Shown piece after piece: positions 37,250 through 47,700 of a DNA stretch of 64,000 nt (within the stretch, counting starts at the first letter, position 1; each line of letters starts with the position of its first letter). The notes below the pieces were generated by a model, which worked only from the letters and a program-made list of their open reading frames with translations, was not told where the DNA came from and ran no database searches. The translations under genes and the position numbers were made by a program. Origin of the DNA: Pontixanthobacter gangjinensis (lineage in GTDB: Bacteria; Pseudomonadota; Alphaproteobacteria; Sphingomonadales; Sphingomonadaceae). The stretch covers positions 1,761,772 through 1,825,771 of the forward strand of contig NZ_WTYS01000001.1 in assembly GCF_009827545.1 (NCBI RefSeq), given 5' to 3'.

Positions 37250-39457
37250 ATGTTCATGACGACCGGCCATCCGAAAGTCCCCATGGGGGAAGAGCCTATT
37301 CAGGCGAGCGGGATTGCCGATGTTGCAGTGCAGCACCCTTGGCCGAGCAAAGGCGGCTTGTCCAGTATTCGCCGAGTGGTTCTGGACCGGGCGAATGATT
37401 TTCTGACGGATGCCGGGTTTGATAAGGGGCCATGGCTAACGGTCGCATTTGCTGGTGGGATCGGAGCATGGTTCGTCTTGGACACACGATGGCAATGGAC
37501 TGCTTTGATGATTGGCTCTGCCATCGCAATCCTTGCAGGTCAGGCGTTCTGGCGTGATCGCGATGACCGCGCCGCATTGAGGCAAGCTGTGTCTGCGATT
37601 GCTTTGATGGTTGCGCTCGGCGTGATTGCAATTTGGGTCCGGTCAGAGATTGTAGGCGCTGAAGCCATAGACCGTCCTTCAGTCTCGATTTTTGAAGCGC
37701 GCATTCTGGAACGCGATGAACAGCCTGCGCTTGACCGTGTGCGGCTTGTCTTGGCGATGCGCGATGCCGAAGACGGCGCAGCTCGCAAAGTCCGTGTGAA
37801 CTTACCAATAGTGAAGGATAACGCTGCCCTGACCGAGGGTGCATCGATCCGATTGCGCGCTCGTTTGATGCCACCTGCACCGCCAATGCTGCCTGGGGCG
37901 TATGACTTTTCACGAGCTGCTTGGTTCAAAGGATATGCCGCAACCGGATCGGTCTTGGGGGATATTGAAATCACCGAGCCAGCGGCTCAGTCGGACGAGT
38001 TGGCAGAAACACAAAGGCGCCTGTCGGCCCATGTCCGCAGCCATCTGGGCGGCTCAGCAGGAGCGATAGCATCCGCCTTGGCAAGCGGGGACAGGGGCGG
38101 GATTTCCAACGCTGACGAGGAAGCGATGCGCGATGCGGGACTGACGCATCTACTTTCCATCAGCGGGTTGCACGTCAGTGCGGTGATCGGGGCAGCCTAT
38201 CTGCTCTCTCTCAAAATTTTGGCGCTGTGGCCGTGGCTGGTGCTGCGGGTCCGGCTGCCTCTTGCCGCAGCTGCGATTGCTGCGCTGACGGGGGTTGGCT
38301 ATACTCTGCTTACCGGGGCAGAGGTGCCGACGGTGCGCAGTTGCGTAGGCGCAATATTGGTCTTGATTGCCCTAGGACTCGGCCGAGATGCTTTGTCTTT
38401 GAGGATGATCGCTGTCGCGGCAATGTTCGTGCTTTTATTGTGGCCGGAATCTTTAGTTGGTCCGAGTTTTCAATTGAGCTTTGCGGCGGTCTTATCGATT
38501 GTTGCGTTACATAATACAGCGCTAGTCCAAGCGTTTTTGGCACCTCGTGAGGAGAGCTGGCTCACCCGAAGCGCGCGGCGCATTACCATGTTGCTGGTTA
38601 CTGGCTTTGTCATCGAAATTGCCCTGATGCCGATTGTCCTTTTCCATTTTCACCGAGCTGGCGTTTATGGTGCTTTTGCAAATGTGATTGGCATACCTTT
38701 AACGACTTTCGCCTCGATGCCGCTCATAGCCGTGTCGCTCTTCCTCGACCTATTCGGCTTGGGTTCGCCAGCTTGGTGGCTGACAGGAAAATCTCTCGAC
38801 CTTTTAATTGGAATCGCCCATTTCACCGCAGAACAGCCCGGCGCGGTGAAGTTGATGCCCGATATGGGCAGTGGGTTGTTCGCCTTGTTTGTCGCAGGGG
38901 GATTGTGGCTCGGACTGTGGAAGGGGCGGGTTCGATTATTCGGGTTTGGACTTTCGATTTTCACCGCCGTTCTGTTCCTGTTAAAACCAGCGCCTGATTT
39001 GCTGATTTCCAGCGATGGACGTCATGTCGGGATAGCCGGGGAGGGCGACGAGTTGATTGTCTTGCGCGAGAGCCGGAGCAGCTATGCCCGCGACAATCTG
39101 CTTGAGATTGCCGGCATGGGCGGAAATCCGGTACCGCTTTCCAATTGGGAGGGTGCAGACTGCAATCGGGATTTTTGCGTCGTGACGTTAGATCGTGGGG
39201 GCAGGAACTGGCACATCATGATGGCGCGCAGCAACAATCGAGTTGACGAAAGAGCCTTGGCAGCTGCCTGTGATCGCGCTGACATTGTCGTCGCCGACCG
39301 CTATTTGCCCTGGTCCTGCAAACCGAAGTGGCTGAAGGCAGACAAAAACTATCTGAAGGCAAGTGGAGGCCTGTCGATCAACCTGGCCAATGAGCGGATT
39401 GACAAGGTTTCCGATTCGATGGGCCGGCATGGTTGGTGGCGAGGAGAGGCGGACTAG
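37250..39457 (+). CDS. comEC: ComEC/Rec2-family membrane protein
   Basis: 735-aa polytopic membrane protein; in naturally competent bacteria ComEC forms the inner-membrane DNA channel. The Competence domain is clear (LTHLLSISGLHVSAVIGAAYLL and TGAEVPTVRSCVGAILVL), preceded by a DUF4131-like N-terminal part. The C-terminal ~150 residues follow the position of the metallo-beta-lactamase domain but show no HxHxDH zinc motif. The start at 37250 is the first available; downstream ATGs at 37256 and 37283 are alternatives. Convergent with lexA. Confidence 0.87.
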   Translation: MFMTTGHPKVPMGEEPIQASGIADVAVQHPWPSKGGLSSIRRVVLDRANDFLTDAGFDKGPWLTVAFAGGIGAWFVLDTRWQWTALMIGSAIAILAGQAFWRDRDDRAALRQAVSAIALMVALGVIAIWVRSEIVGAEAIDRPSVSIFEARILERDEQPALDRVRLVLAMRDAEDGAARKVRVNLPIVKDNAALTEGASIRLRARLMPPAPPMLPGAYDFSRAAWFKGYAATGSVLGDIEITEPAAQSDELAETQRRLSAHVRSHLGGSAGAIASALASGDRGGISNADEEAMRDAGLTHLLSISGLHVSAVIGAAYLLSLKILALWPWLVLRVRLPLAAAAIAALTGVGYTLLTGAEVPTVRSCVGAILVLIALGLGRDALSLRMIAVAAMFVLLLWPESLVGPSFQLSFAAVLSIVALHNTALVQAFLAPREESWLTRSARRITMLLVTGFVIEIALMPIVLFHFHRAGVYGAFANVIGIPLTTFASMPLIAVSLFLDLFGLGSPAWWLTGKSLDLLIGIAHFTAEQPGAVKLMPDMGSGLFALFVAGGLWLGLWKGRVRLFGFGLSIFTAVLFLLKPAPDLLISSDGRHVGIAGEGDELIVLRESRSSYARDNLLEIAGMGGNPVPLSNWEGADCNRDFCVVTLDRGGRNWHIMMARSNNRVDERALAAACDRADIVVADRYLPWSCKPKWLKADKNYLKASGGLSINLANERIDKVSDSMGRHGWWRGEAD

Positions 39458-39511
39458 CTTCCCTCGCACAATCAGTTGTCGATCTCTGTCCGAAGGTTAA
39501 CAACAAACCGA

Positions 39512-40213
39512 TCAGTGATACCGGCGAAGCAACCCTGCGAGCTTACCCTGAACTTCCACCTGACCAGATTGATAAAGCTGCGGCGAATGAGCGGTGTTGG
39601 CTGGTTCCAGCCTAACCATTCCCTGATCGCGATGCAGATATTTGAGCGTTGCTTCTTCGTTATTGACCAGCGCGACTACGATCTCTCCATCTCGAGCGGT
39701 ATTGGTCCGTTTCACAAGTGCGAAATCACCATCAAAAATGCCAGCGTCGATCATCGAATCGCCCGAAACTTCCAACGCGTAATGATCACCTGGGCCTAGC
39801 AAAGCGGCGGGCACAGGCAGGGTACTATGATCTTCGAACGCCTCGATAGGAGCGCCAGCAGCGATGCGGCCATGCAAAGGAATATCAATCACATCATTCG
39901 CCGCACGTGGTTGTTGGCGAGGTGAAGCCACTGCCAAATCAACCACATTACCACCGCTATCATTTGCAGCCGATTTGCCAGTTGCACCGGGCAAGACGTC
40001 TTCAGGGTTCTTCAGTACCTCAAGCGCCCTGGCACGATTGGGTAAGCGCCGGATAAAGCCGCGTTCTTCCAGCGCTGATATAAGGCGGTGAACGCCGGAC
40101 TTGCTCTTCAAATCTAGCGCGGCCTTCATTTCCTCGAAGGAGGGAGAAATGCCGGTTTCTTCCAATTTTTGCTGGATAAAACGAATGAGTTCGTGCTGCT
40201 TTGCTGTCAGCAT
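39512..40213 (-). CDS. lexA: SOS-response repressor LexA
   Basis: 233-aa repressor with an N-terminal winged helix ([39 protein letters not shown]) and a C-terminal S24 autoprotease. The self-cleavage site Ala-Gly is in [12 protein letters not shown]; catalytic Ser in [10 protein letters not shown] and Lys in FALVKRTNT. Start at the ATG 40213, preceded by AAGGAG at 7-8 bases. A LexA box lies 44 bases upstream, consistent with autoregulation. Last gene of the trp/moa series on the minus strand. Confidence 0.96.
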   Translation of the reverse strand: MLTAKQHELIRFIQQKLEETGISPSFEEMKAALDLKSKSGVHRLISALEERGFIRRLPNRARALEVLKNPEDVLPGATGKSAANDSGGNVVDLAVASPRQQPRAANDVIDIPLHGRIAAGAPIEAFEDHSTLPVPAALLGPGDHYALEVSGDSMIDAGIFDGDFALVKRTNTARDGEIVVALVNNEEATLKYLHRDQGMVRLEPANTAHSPQLYQSGQVEVQGKLAGLLRRYH

Positions 40214-40256
40214 GGCGGGGCTCCTTAGTCGCCTTCGATTCCATCCGCATGCTTGC

Positions 40257-40271
40257 GAACGAATGAGGAAC
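40257..40271 (-). promoter_or_regulatory. LexA (SOS) box upstream of lexA
   Basis: On the minus strand the bases read GTTC, CTCATTC, GTTC: an exact match to the alphaproteobacterial SOS box GTTC-N7-GTTC. It is 44 bases upstream of the lexA ATG and between moeA and lexA, implying that lexA has its own autoregulated promoter besides any read-through. Confidence 0.88.
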
Positions 40272-40295
40272 AAGTAGGCAACTAAATCCGTAAGG

Positions 40296-41486
40296 TCAAG
40301 CGATTCCGCCATTTTGGAGCAAGTAAAACGGAACATCCGTTCCCGCTTTCGTCCTACGGCAATGTTCAGGGCGTTCGATCAGAGCGTTGGCACGGGAGAG
40401 GGCGAGGAGCGCGCTGCTGTCCTGCTCATCGATGGGGCAAATGCTGTTGCCATCCCAGATTGCACGAAGAAATTCCCGCCTCGTCCCGCCCGGCGCGATA
40501 TCCGCTGTAATGCGTGCAGAATGGCCGGATGGTTTCGCCGTAGTAGCGCCCGCAAATTGGCGCAATAAAGGTAGAAGAAATAGGAATGCGGTAACGTAGC
40601 TCGACACAGGGTTGCCCGGCAAACCGATTATCATCTGTTTGTTTTTGCGTGCGACGAGCAGAGGCTTGCCCGGTTTGATAGCAATTTTCCAAAAGTCGAT
40701 TTCCGCGCCCCATTCCTCCAACGCAGGCCGTACCAAATCATGGTCACCCACCGATGCGCCACCACTGGTCACGATGATTTCCGCCGAGCCCGCGGCATCT
40801 AACGCTGCGATCATTTCCTCCATTGTGTCGGCCACTGGCCCAATGAGGTTGATTTCCGAAACTAGTGGTTCGGCGAGTGCGGCGATCATCGCATTGTTGC
40901 TCGCCGGGATTTGATTTGTAGCGCATTCGTTAGCAGACTTTGCCAATTCATCACCACATTCAATCAATGCGACGCGGGGGCGGCGTGATATTTGGATTGT
41001 GTTGTGACCGGCGGACAGTGCTAACGCGATTTGGGGCGCGCCCATTAAAGTGCCCTTTTGCAAAACTTGGTCGCCATAGCTGAAGTCGAAGCCAGCCCTC
41101 CGTATATACTGGCCAGCTTCGGGAGGGTCGCAGGTGATTGTGAGTTCGCCATCGCTTAGAGCGGCATTTTCTTGAATCAGCACCCTGTCGGATCCATGCG
41201 GGATCCATGCGCCGGTTGAAATTCGAACTGCCTGATTAGCCTCGATTGAGCCATCGAAAGGCGATCCGGCACGGCTCTCGCCGATTACTCTCCATGGTCC
41301 GTCGCCTGAAATTGCATAACCATCCAATGACGAAAGGTCATGTGCAGGTTGAGTGCGTGCTGCATTGATATTTTCTGCAAGGTAGCGCCCGCTTGCGAGG
41401 CGGGTCTCGATCGGTTCAGCGGCCATTGGCAGCGCCATATCGAAGAGCCGCTGTTGAGCGGTTTCGAGAGGCAGTAATTCGCTCAC
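40296..41486 (-). CDS. moeA: Molybdopterin molybdenumtransferase
   Basis: 396-aa enzyme inserting molybdate into adenylylated molybdopterin. Motifs: SSLDGYAI near the N-terminus, [31 protein letters not shown] and [23 protein letters not shown] at 41486 whose bases overlap the moaC stop (GTGA) is preferred; a TTG five codons earlier is possible. A short direct repeat of the bases GGATCCATGCG inside the gene (about 41190-41212) encodes ordinary family sequence. Confidence 0.93.
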   Translation of the reverse strand: MSELLPLETAQQRLFDMALPMAAEPIETRLASGRYLAENINAARTQPAHDLSSLDGYAISGDGPWRVIGESRAGSPFDGSIEANQAVRISTGAWIPHGSDRVLIQENAALSDGELTITCDPPEAGQYIRRAGFDFSYGDQVLQKGTLMGAPQIALALSAGHNTIQISRRPRVALIECGDELAKSANECATNQIPASNNAMIAALAEPLVSEINLIGPVADTMEEMIAALDAAGSAEIIVTSGGASVGDHDLVRPALEEWGAEIDFWKIAIKPGKPLLVARKNKQMIIGLPGNPVSSYVTAFLFLLPLLRQFAGATTAKPSGHSARITADIAPGGTRREFLRAIWDGNSICPIDEQDSSALLALSRANALIERPEHCRRTKAGTDVPFYLLQNGGIA

Positions 41487-41956
41487 AAATTCGCGAGCCA
41501 ATCGCCGGATTTGCCCCCGGTTTTCTTGACGAGTCTAACGCTCTCTATAACCATGCCTTTCTCCAGCGCCTTGGCCATGTCATAGATTGTCAAGAGCGCA
41601 ACCGAAGTGGCTGTTAAAGCTTCCATTTCTATGCCAGTTTTGCCCACCAGCGATGCTGTGGAGGTTACACGAACGCCATCATCCTCTAACACAATATCGA
41701 TCTGGACTGAATCGAGCCCGAGCGGGTGACATAGCGGGATCAGTTCGCCGGTCTTTTTGGCTGCCATTATCCCAGCAATTCGGGCTGTTCCCAGCACGTC
41801 ACCCTTTGGGGCATCACCCGCTCGAATTGCGCCAAGTGTCTCAGGGTTCATCCGGATGAATCCGGTCGCTGTTGCCGAGCGGTTGGTTTGCGGTTTATCG
41901 CCAACGTCTACCATTCTTGCTGCGCCGCCCTCGTTAAGATGGGTCAATTTACTCAT
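41483..41956 (-). CDS. moaC: Cyclic pyranopterin monophosphate synthase
   Basis: 157-aa enzyme of molybdenum cofactor synthesis that converts the MoaA product to cPMP. Signatures: [49 protein letters not shown] and [19 protein letters not shown]. Length normal. The ATG overlaps the trpC stop and the stop overlaps the moeA start, both by 4 bases. Confidence 0.96.
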   Translation of the reverse strand: MSKLTHLNEGGAARMVDVGDKPQTNRSATATGFIRMNPETLGAIRAGDAPKGDVLGTARIAGIMAAKKTGELIPLCHPLGLDSVQIDIVLEDDGVRVTSTASLVGKTGIEMEALTATSVALLTIYDMAKALEKGMVIESVRLVKKTGGKSGDWLANL

Positions 41957-42738
41957 CCGTTCAGCAAGGCTTTGGTTGCTGAAGCTACATCATCCTGACG
42001 CATAAGGCTCTCGCCAACGAGGAAGCACTGTACTCCGCTGCGGGAAAGGCGCTGGCAGTCTTCATTATGTGAAATGCCACTTTCGCCAACTAGTAAGCTG
42101 CCTGTTGGCGCAAGTGGCGCAAGTCGTTCTGTTACGGCCAAATCTGTGACAAACCTCTTGAGATCGCGATTGTTGACTCCAATCAGCCGGGACTGGAGGC
42201 GCGCCGCGCGTTCCATTTCGCCCTCATCGTGGACTTCCACCAAGGCGTCCATACCCAGCTCAAGCGCGGCTTTTTCTATTTCAATCATTTGGTTATCGCT
42301 AAGCGCTGCCACGATAATCAATATCGCATCAGCCCCATAGGCGCGGCATTCGGCCACCTGCCACGGATCCACCATGAAGTCTTTTCGCAGGACCGGAAGG
42401 CTACATGCGGCTCTGGCCTCGATCAAAAAATCCTCATGGCCCTGAAAGTAAGGGGCGTCGGTCAGCACAGATAGGCACGTTGCGCCTCCACGTTCATAGG
42501 CAATTGCATGTTCTGTTGGGCGAAAGTCTGCTCTAATAAGGCCCTTCGAAGGCGAGGCTTTCTTGATCTCAGCAATCAGCGCGAACCCGCTAGTGGCCTT
42601 CACCTCTAACGCCGCTCGGAACCCGCGAGGAGCGGTTTGCGCCTTTGCCATTTTTTCGAGCTCGGCCAAAGACATGAGCGCCTTACGTGCAGCGACTTCG
42701 CCGCGCTTGGTTTCGCAAATTTCTTCCAGCTTGTTCAT
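41953..42738 (-). CDS. trpC: Indole-3-glycerol-phosphate synthase
   Basis: 261-aa TIM-barrel enzyme of tryptophan synthesis. Motifs: [14 protein letters not shown] (catalytic Lys), [45 protein letters not shown] and [13 protein letters not shown]. The ATG at 42738 overlaps the trpD stop by 4 bases; a start at 42756 would lie within trpD. It is monofunctional, not fused to TrpF. Confidence 0.96.
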   Translation of the reverse strand: MNKLEEICETKRGEVAARKALMSLAELEKMAKAQTAPRGFRAALEVKATSGFALIAEIKKASPSKGLIRADFRPTEHAIAYERGGATCLSVLTDAPYFQGHEDFLIEARAACSLPVLRKDFMVDPWQVAECRAYGADAILIIVAALSDNQMIEIEKAALELGMDALVEVHDEGEMERAARLQSRLIGVNNRDLKRFVTDLAVTERLAPLAPTGSLLVGESGISHNEDCQRLSRSGVQCFLVGESLMRQDDVASATKALLNG

Positions 42739-43727
42739 TGTGCCATCGCAATCCAATTATGGAGCAAAGCCTGTGCTTTGCCTGAGTCAAGCGACTCACG
42801 CGCAAGATCGGCACCGTCCAGCCAATCGGAAACTTTGCCCGCGACGATAAAGGATGCAGCGGCATTAAAAACAACCGCATCCCGGTAAGGTCCTGGATTA
42901 CCCGCTAGCAGCGCCCTGAGGGCGGCGGCATTGTGGACTGCATCGTCCCCGCGAATAGCTTCGACCGGCGAATGTGGCAATTGCGCTGCTGATGCGTCAA
43001 CGCGCTTCATTTCGAAATCGTTGCCTTGCACGTCTGCGACCTCGTTGCCGCCGGCCATGCTCAATTCGTCTAGTCCCTCGTCACCCGACACAATCATCGT
43101 ACGGGTAGTTCCAAGCGCTGCCTTCGCTGCGGCGTATATCGGCACATAAGCAGGGCGAGCGATACCAATTAACTGGGACTTCACACCTGCAGGGTTGGAC
43201 AGCGGCCCCATCAGATTGAAGATTGTTCGGCGACCCAATTGCTGACGGATTGGCTGGATACGGCCCATCGCAGGGTGGTGGTTCTTGGCGAACAAAAAGC
43301 AAATCCCAAGTTCAGCGAGTGTCTTCTCTGCCGAATGTCCGGCAGCATTCATATCAAGACCAAGCGCCTCCAAGGTGTCGGCTGCGCCCGATTTTGAGGA
43401 GGCTGCACGGTTGCCGTGTTTTGCAACCGGAATTCCTGCGGCTGCAACTACCAAAGACACAGCAGTCGAGACATTCAAAGTATGGTGCCCATCGCCGCCT
43501 GTGCCGCATACATCAATAGCATTATCAGGTGCGGCGATCGGTATCAGGCGCGCACGTAAAGCTCTAGCGGCGCCAGCAATTTCCTGGCCGGTCTCGCCGC
43601 GATCGGACAAATCGGTCAAAAATCGCGCAATTTCTTCGTCGGATGTTTCGCCATCCAGCAATACGCCGAAGATGTTTTCGGCTTCGGCTTCGCTAAAATG
43701 GGCATCTGCTGCGGGAAGGGAATTCAT
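42735..43727 (-). CDS. trpD: Anthranilate phosphoribosyltransferase
   Basis: 330-aa enzyme joining anthranilate to PRPP. Motifs: [17 protein letters not shown] (PRPP loop), [21 protein letters not shown] and GVYNPL-equivalent [14 protein letters not shown]. The ATG at 43727 overlaps the trpG stop by 4 bases and is preferred over 43754, which lies inside trpG. Confidence 0.96.
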   Translation of the reverse strand: MNSLPAADAHFSEAEAENIFGVLLDGETSDEEIARFLTDLSDRGETGQEIAGAARALRARLIPIAAPDNAIDVCGTGGDGHHTLNVSTAVSLVVAAAGIPVAKHGNRAASSKSGAADTLEALGLDMNAAGHSAEKTLAELGICFLFAKNHHPAMGRIQPIRQQLGRRTIFNLMGPLSNPAGVKSQLIGIARPAYVPIYAAAKAALGTTRTMIVSGDEGLDELSMAGGNEVADVQGNDFEMKRVDASAAQLPHSPVEAIRGDDAVHNAAALRALLAGNPGPYRDAVVFNAAASFIVAGKVSDWLDGADLARESLDSGKAQALLHNWIAMAQ

Positions 43728-44323
43728 GGCAATTCCTTCGGCGTTATGCCGCAAAGGGTCAGGAAATTGGCCAGCAAAGCGTGGCCATGTTCGGTTGCGA
43801 TACTTTCAGGATGAAATTGCACACCGTGAATAGGTAAGTGTATGTGGCGAAAACCCATGACCGCCTCGCCCTCGAGCCCAGGCGTCTCGCTTGTCGCGTT
43901 CACCGCTAAAACCTCGGGGATATTTTCAACTATCAACGAATGATACCGGGTTGCGGTGTAGGGGGAGGGCAGGCCTGCGAACACTCCAGTGCCATCATGT
44001 CTGACGGACGATGTCTTACCATGCATCAATCCGCCTCTCACCACGTTACCGCCAAAATGCTGGCCAATCGATTGATGGCCCAGGCAAACGCCAAGCAAAG
44101 GCTTGCCTGCACTGGCGCAGGCGGCAACCAGTGCCAGGCTAATACCGGCTTCATTCGGTGTGCAAGGACCAGGCGAGATTAAATAGCCAGCAGCGCCGCT
44201 ATCCATTGCCTGTTCCACAGTAATTGTATCGTTGCGGTGGACCTGAACATCCGCGCCCAGTTCCATCAGATAATGGACCAGATTGAAGGTAAAGCTGTCA
44301 TAATTGTCGATGACGAGGATCAT
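43724..44323 (-). CDS. trpG: Anthranilate synthase component II (glutamine amidotransferase)
   Basis: 199-aa class I amidotransferase that supplies ammonia to TrpE. Oxyanion [12 protein letters not shown], nucleophile Cys in [11 protein letters not shown] and His/Glu in [13 protein letters not shown]. The ATG at 44323 begins exactly at the family-typical [12 protein letters not shown]; the open frame extends seven codons upstream. trpE is not adjacent: pip and a lipoprotein gene lie between. Confidence 0.95.
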   Translation of the reverse strand: MILVIDNYDSFTFNLVHYLMELGADVQVHRNDTITVEQAMDSGAAGYLISPGPCTPNEAGISLALVAACASAGKPLLGVCLGHQSIGQHFGGNVVRGGLMHGKTSSVRHDGTGVFAGLPSPYTATRYHSLIVENIPEVLAVNATSETPGLEGEAVMGFRHIHLPIHGVQFHPESIATEHGHALLANFLTLCGITPKELP

Positions 44324-44382
44324 GGACGGAAGCCTTTGCTGCATAGCCGCCTGTAATCAAGCAAGGAAAGTTCTTCGGGTCA

Positions 44383-45342
44383 TTATGCAGACTTGCCCGC
44401 GAAACGATCGGTGGCGCGGACTAGCCCGTCTGTGATGCCCGGTTCAGTGAACAAATGCCCGCCATCGTCGACAATTTGCAATTCTACTTCAGGCCATGCT
44501 TGTTTGAGCGCGAAAGCAGCCGATGGAGGGGTGCAGCAATCGTGACGTCCCTGAACGATCACACCGGGAATCCCTTTTAAGCGGTCGGCGTTGGTCAGCA
44601 ACTGCCCTTCTTCAAGGAAACACCCATTGCGGAAATAGTGATTTTCGATCCGGGCGATTGCGATTGCGTGACTGTCTTCGGTAAATTCTTCGAGCATTGC
44701 TGGATCGGGCAAAAGCGTGACTGTCTGGCCTTCCCACATGCTCCAGGCTTTCGCGGCCGCCAGTTGGACCGCTGGATCATTGCCAGTCAGGCGGCGGTGA
44801 TAGGCTTCGATGATATCTCCGCGTTCTTCCTCGGGAATAAGCCCGGTGAAATCGGCCCAAGCCTCTGGGTAAAGTTCGCTCGCGCCATATTTGCACAGCC
44901 AATCGAGTTCCGTCTGGCGCGAAAGGAAAATCCCGCGCAAAACCAGTTCAGTGACGCGATCCGGGTGCGCCTGAGCGTAAGACAGCGCAAGCGTCGATCC
45001 CCAGCTTCCGCCAAATACCTGCCATTTGTCATGGCCACACATTTCGCGCAGCTTTTCTATATCAGCAACGATGTGCCAAGTGGTGTTGTCGTCAAGGCTG
45101 GCAAACGGCAGTGAGCTTCCGCAACCGCGTTGGTCGAACAATAGAATATCATACAGCTTAGGATCAAATTGCTGCCGCTGTTTCGGACTGCATCCCGAAC
45201 CCGGGCCGCCATGCAGGAATACCACGGGTTTACCGCCCGGCTTGCCGCAACGTTCCCAATGGATTGTATGCCCGTCACCGACATCAAGCATGCCTGTGTC
45301 ATAGGGCTCTATCGAAGGGTATAATGTGCGGGCGTATTTCAT
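44383..45342 (-). CDS. pip: Proline iminopeptidase
   Basis: 319-aa alpha/beta-hydrolase of family S33 that removes N-terminal proline from peptides. Signatures: VVFLHGGPGSGCSP, LLFDQRGCGSS, nucleophile elbow FGGSWGSTLALSYAQ, RGIFL, and catalytic His in DGGHLFTEPG. Length fits the family. Positioned between trpG and a lipoprotein gene, 4 bases after the latter, so it is probably part of the same transcript despite having no link to tryptophan synthesis. Confidence 0.93.
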   Translation of the reverse strand: MKYARTLYPSIEPYDTGMLDVGDGHTIHWERCGKPGGKPVVFLHGGPGSGCSPKQRQQFDPKLYDILLFDQRGCGSSLPFASLDDNTTWHIVADIEKLREMCGHDKWQVFGGSWGSTLALSYAQAHPDRVTELVLRGIFLSRQTELDWLCKYGASELYPEAWADFTGLIPEEERGDIIEAYHRRLTGNDPAVQLAAAKAWSMWEGQTVTLLPDPAMLEEFTEDSHAIAIARIENHYFRNGCFLEEGQLLTNADRLKGIPGVIVQGRHDCCTPPSAAFALKQAWPEVELQIVDDGGHLFTEPGITDGLVRATDRFAGKSA

Positions 45343-45346
45343 GTGC

Positions 45347-46162
45347 CTATTCCTTCATTTCAACCACGATCATCGGGCCTAGCGGAGCGCCCATGTCCAA
45401 TCTATCGCTGGCCGGGTCCCATAGGGCAGAGACATTACCATCGAGGAACAGCGCGTCGGGAGTTTTCAGCTGATCGCGGTAAAGTCTGGCGAGCACCCCA
45501 AAGGAAATTGGCCCCGCTGATATCACGAAATGTGCGCGACCTTCGGCATCAACACCAACCCCATTGCGGACCGCTTTTGACGGCCCATTTTCGGTGATCT
45601 CGGGATGAATCTTGCCGTCTATTACCAACATCGGACCGGACTGTGTTCCAAAGTTGGGCCTGTCACCGACATTGCTGTAAAAATCATCCGATGTGCGAAT
45701 ATCCCACTTCCCGCGGCTTCCGAAGAACACGCCATTGGGCTTCAAATGGAAATTCCCCGGTCCGTCAGTCCGGCTAAGCTCTTTGGTACGGCTTCCGTTC
45801 TCGACATAATAGCCGATCGGCTTGCCTGCCTTATCGAACATCCCGCCGTTTACCGCAAAGGCGATCAGTGGTGCGTCGCTTCCGCGTCCACCGGCCAAGT
45901 TGGCGAGGCTGCGGTATGGTTCTTTGCCCTTTGGACCAAGCGCGGTTGTAATCGTGTGCTTGGCAGGGTCAGCGATGCAATCAGTGAACTTTTCGCCTTC
46001 AAATGTGATGGTTTTGCACGCCGATGCCCTGACCGCAGCTGCAATCTCGGCTTCTTCTGCCACGCCGCTGCCAATCTCGGTCCGCAGTACAGGCTGACCC
46101 TCAGGCTCTGGATTGCAAGCGCTAAGCACACTCAACGCTGCCAAAAGGATTAGTTTTTTCAC
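45347..46162 (-). CDS. Phosphodiester glycosidase-like lipoprotein (DUF2233)
   Basis: 271 aa from a GTG at 46162 that overlaps the trpE stop (GTGA). This start opens straight into a lipoprotein signal (VKKLILLAALSVLSACNPE, lipobox LSAC). The remainder has features of the NAGPA/DUF2233 phosphodiester glycosidase family: FAVNGGMFDKAGKPIGYYVE, PNGVFFG, SGPMLVIDGKIHP, RNGVGVD and ALFLDGNVSALW. Probably acts on periplasmic or surface glycans. It is translationally coupled to trpE although its role is unrelated. Confidence 0.83.
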   Translation of the reverse strand: MKKLILLAALSVLSACNPEPEGQPVLRTEIGSGVAEEAEIAAAVRASACKTITFEGEKFTDCIADPAKHTITTALGPKGKEPYRSLANLAGGRGSDAPLIAFAVNGGMFDKAGKPIGYYVENGSRTKELSRTDGPGNFHLKPNGVFFGSRGKWDIRTSDDFYSNVGDRPNFGTQSGPMLVIDGKIHPEITENGPSKAVRNGVGVDAEGRAHFVISAGPISFGVLARLYRDQLKTPDALFLDGNVSALWDPASDRLDMGAPLGPMIVVEMKE

Positions 46163-47682
46163 TGTCCAAACCCTGGTTCTGTCGCGACTATGGCAGCTTC
46201 GTTGGCGGCGGCGATTAAGGCGCCCGCTTTGGCTTCGCATTCACGCTGTTCATATTCTGCTACGCTATCGGCGACGATGCCTGCGCCAGCTTGTACATGA
46301 AGCGTTCCGTCCTTCACCACGCCGGTACGCAGAACAATGCAGCTGTCGACCGAACCATCTGGCGCGAAATAACCGACGCCCCCAGCATAGGCACCGCGTG
46401 TCTCGGGCTCTAACTCGGCAATGATTTGGCAGGCGCGAACTTTGGGTGCCCCACTAACGGTTCCAGCGGGGAAACCTGCGAACATTGCATCGAGTGCGTC
46501 ATGTTGAGGGTCAAGCTGCCCAACTACATTGCTTACGATATGCATCACGTGACTGTATCGCTCGACGGTGAAGCTATCGGTGACCTCGACCGTGCCGCGT
46601 GCGGCGACCCGGCCGACATCATTGCGACCAAGATCAAGCAGCATCAGGTGTTCGGCACATTCCTTGGCATCGTTTAGCAAGCTGTCCTCGGCCAACTGGT
46701 CGGCGGCGCTATTGGCTCCGCGGGGCCGCGTCCCTGCGATCGGACGGATGGTGACCTCACCATCGCGAACGCGCACCAGAATTTCAGGGCTCGAACCGAC
46801 GACAGCGAATCCTGGCAAGTCGAGGAAATACAGAAACGGTGACGGATTTACCCGTCGCAAGGCGCGGTAAAGCGACAACGGCGGGAGCGGGAACGGGCAA
46901 GTGAACCTTTGCGCCAGAACCACCTGAAAGATGTCGCCAGCTTCGATATAGGATTTTGCGCGGCCAACCATCGCCGCATAGTCATCGCTGCTCATCGTTG
47001 GATTCATTGCCATGGGAGGTAGATCGGCCACGGTTTCAGCTATTGGCGCTGCCTGTGCCAAACGGCGTAAAGTTTCGTCAATTTGCCCTTCCGCGATGGA
47101 AATTGCCGTCACGGGCACGGTCTCGCTTGCCCATAAAGGGGCGATGGCAAACAATTCTTCGGTCAGGCCGTCAAACACCAAAATGACAGTTGGACGGACG
47201 AACAGCATGTCCGGCAAACCGAGGCCATTTTCAGGGGGACGGGGTAATTCTTCGACCAAGCCGATTGTCTCGTAACCGAAGTAACCGACAAGGCAGGCTA
47301 GGGCAGGCGGCAGGCCATCCGGAACTTCGATCCGGCAATCCTGCACCAATTGGCGCAATGCTTGAAGGCTTTCATTTTCGCAGGGCTCGAAAGCGTTATG
47401 GTCAGTCTTCCAAGCGGAATTGACTGCCGCGTCTGAACCCGAGGCGCGAAACACCAGATCAGGATCAAGCCCGAGCAAGCTATAGCGGCCACGAATTTCG
47501 CCGCCCTCAACCGATTCGAGCAAGAAATCTCCGCGACCCGGTTCAATCAATTTCTCCGCAGCGCCCACAGGTGTAACCGTATCAGCAATGATTTTACGCC
47601 AGACAAGCGCAGGCTCGCCCGCGTTAAGCTGGCTAAGGGCGGCGTCTGCGTTTGATAAGGTCGAGCTGGATTGCTGGGTCAT
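46159..47682 (-). CDS. trpE: Anthranilate synthase component I
   Basis: 507-aa enzyme that makes anthranilate from chorismate with TrpG. C-terminal chorismate-binding signatures: PSPFLYFLD, IRPIAGTRPRG, ECAEHLMLLDLGRNDVGRVA, GTVSGAPKVRACQIIAELE and GGVGYFAPDG. An N-terminal LLESVEGGEIRGRYSLLG segment corresponds to the tryptophan feedback region. It begins 18 bases after ppiD. No leader peptide with tandem Trp codons was noticed. Confidence 0.96.
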   Translation of the reverse strand: MTQQSSSTLSNADAALSQLNAGEPALVWRKIIADTVTPVGAAEKLIEPGRGDFLLESVEGGEIRGRYSLLGLDPDLVFRASGSDAAVNSAWKTDHNAFEPCENESLQALRQLVQDCRIEVPDGLPPALACLVGYFGYETIGLVEELPRPPENGLGLPDMLFVRPTVILVFDGLTEELFAIAPLWASETVPVTAISIAEGQIDETLRRLAQAAPIAETVADLPPMAMNPTMSSDDYAAMVGRAKSYIEAGDIFQVVLAQRFTCPFPLPPLSLYRALRRVNPSPFLYFLDLPGFAVVGSSPEILVRVRDGEVTIRPIAGTRPRGANSAADQLAEDSLLNDAKECAEHLMLLDLGRNDVGRVAARGTVEVTDSFTVERYSHVMHIVSNVVGQLDPQHDALDAMFAGFPAGTVSGAPKVRACQIIAELEPETRGAYAGGVGYFAPDGSVDSCIVLRTGVVKDGTLHVQAGAGIVADSVAEYEQRECEAKAGALIAAANEAAIVATEPGFGQ

Positions 47683-47700
47683 AGGGCCGGCGAATGCCCG

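Noticed and set aside
41190-41212. Tandem repeat of GGATCCATGCG
   Set aside because: Lies within conserved moeA coding sequence ([10 protein letters not shown]), two copies only; probably coincidence.
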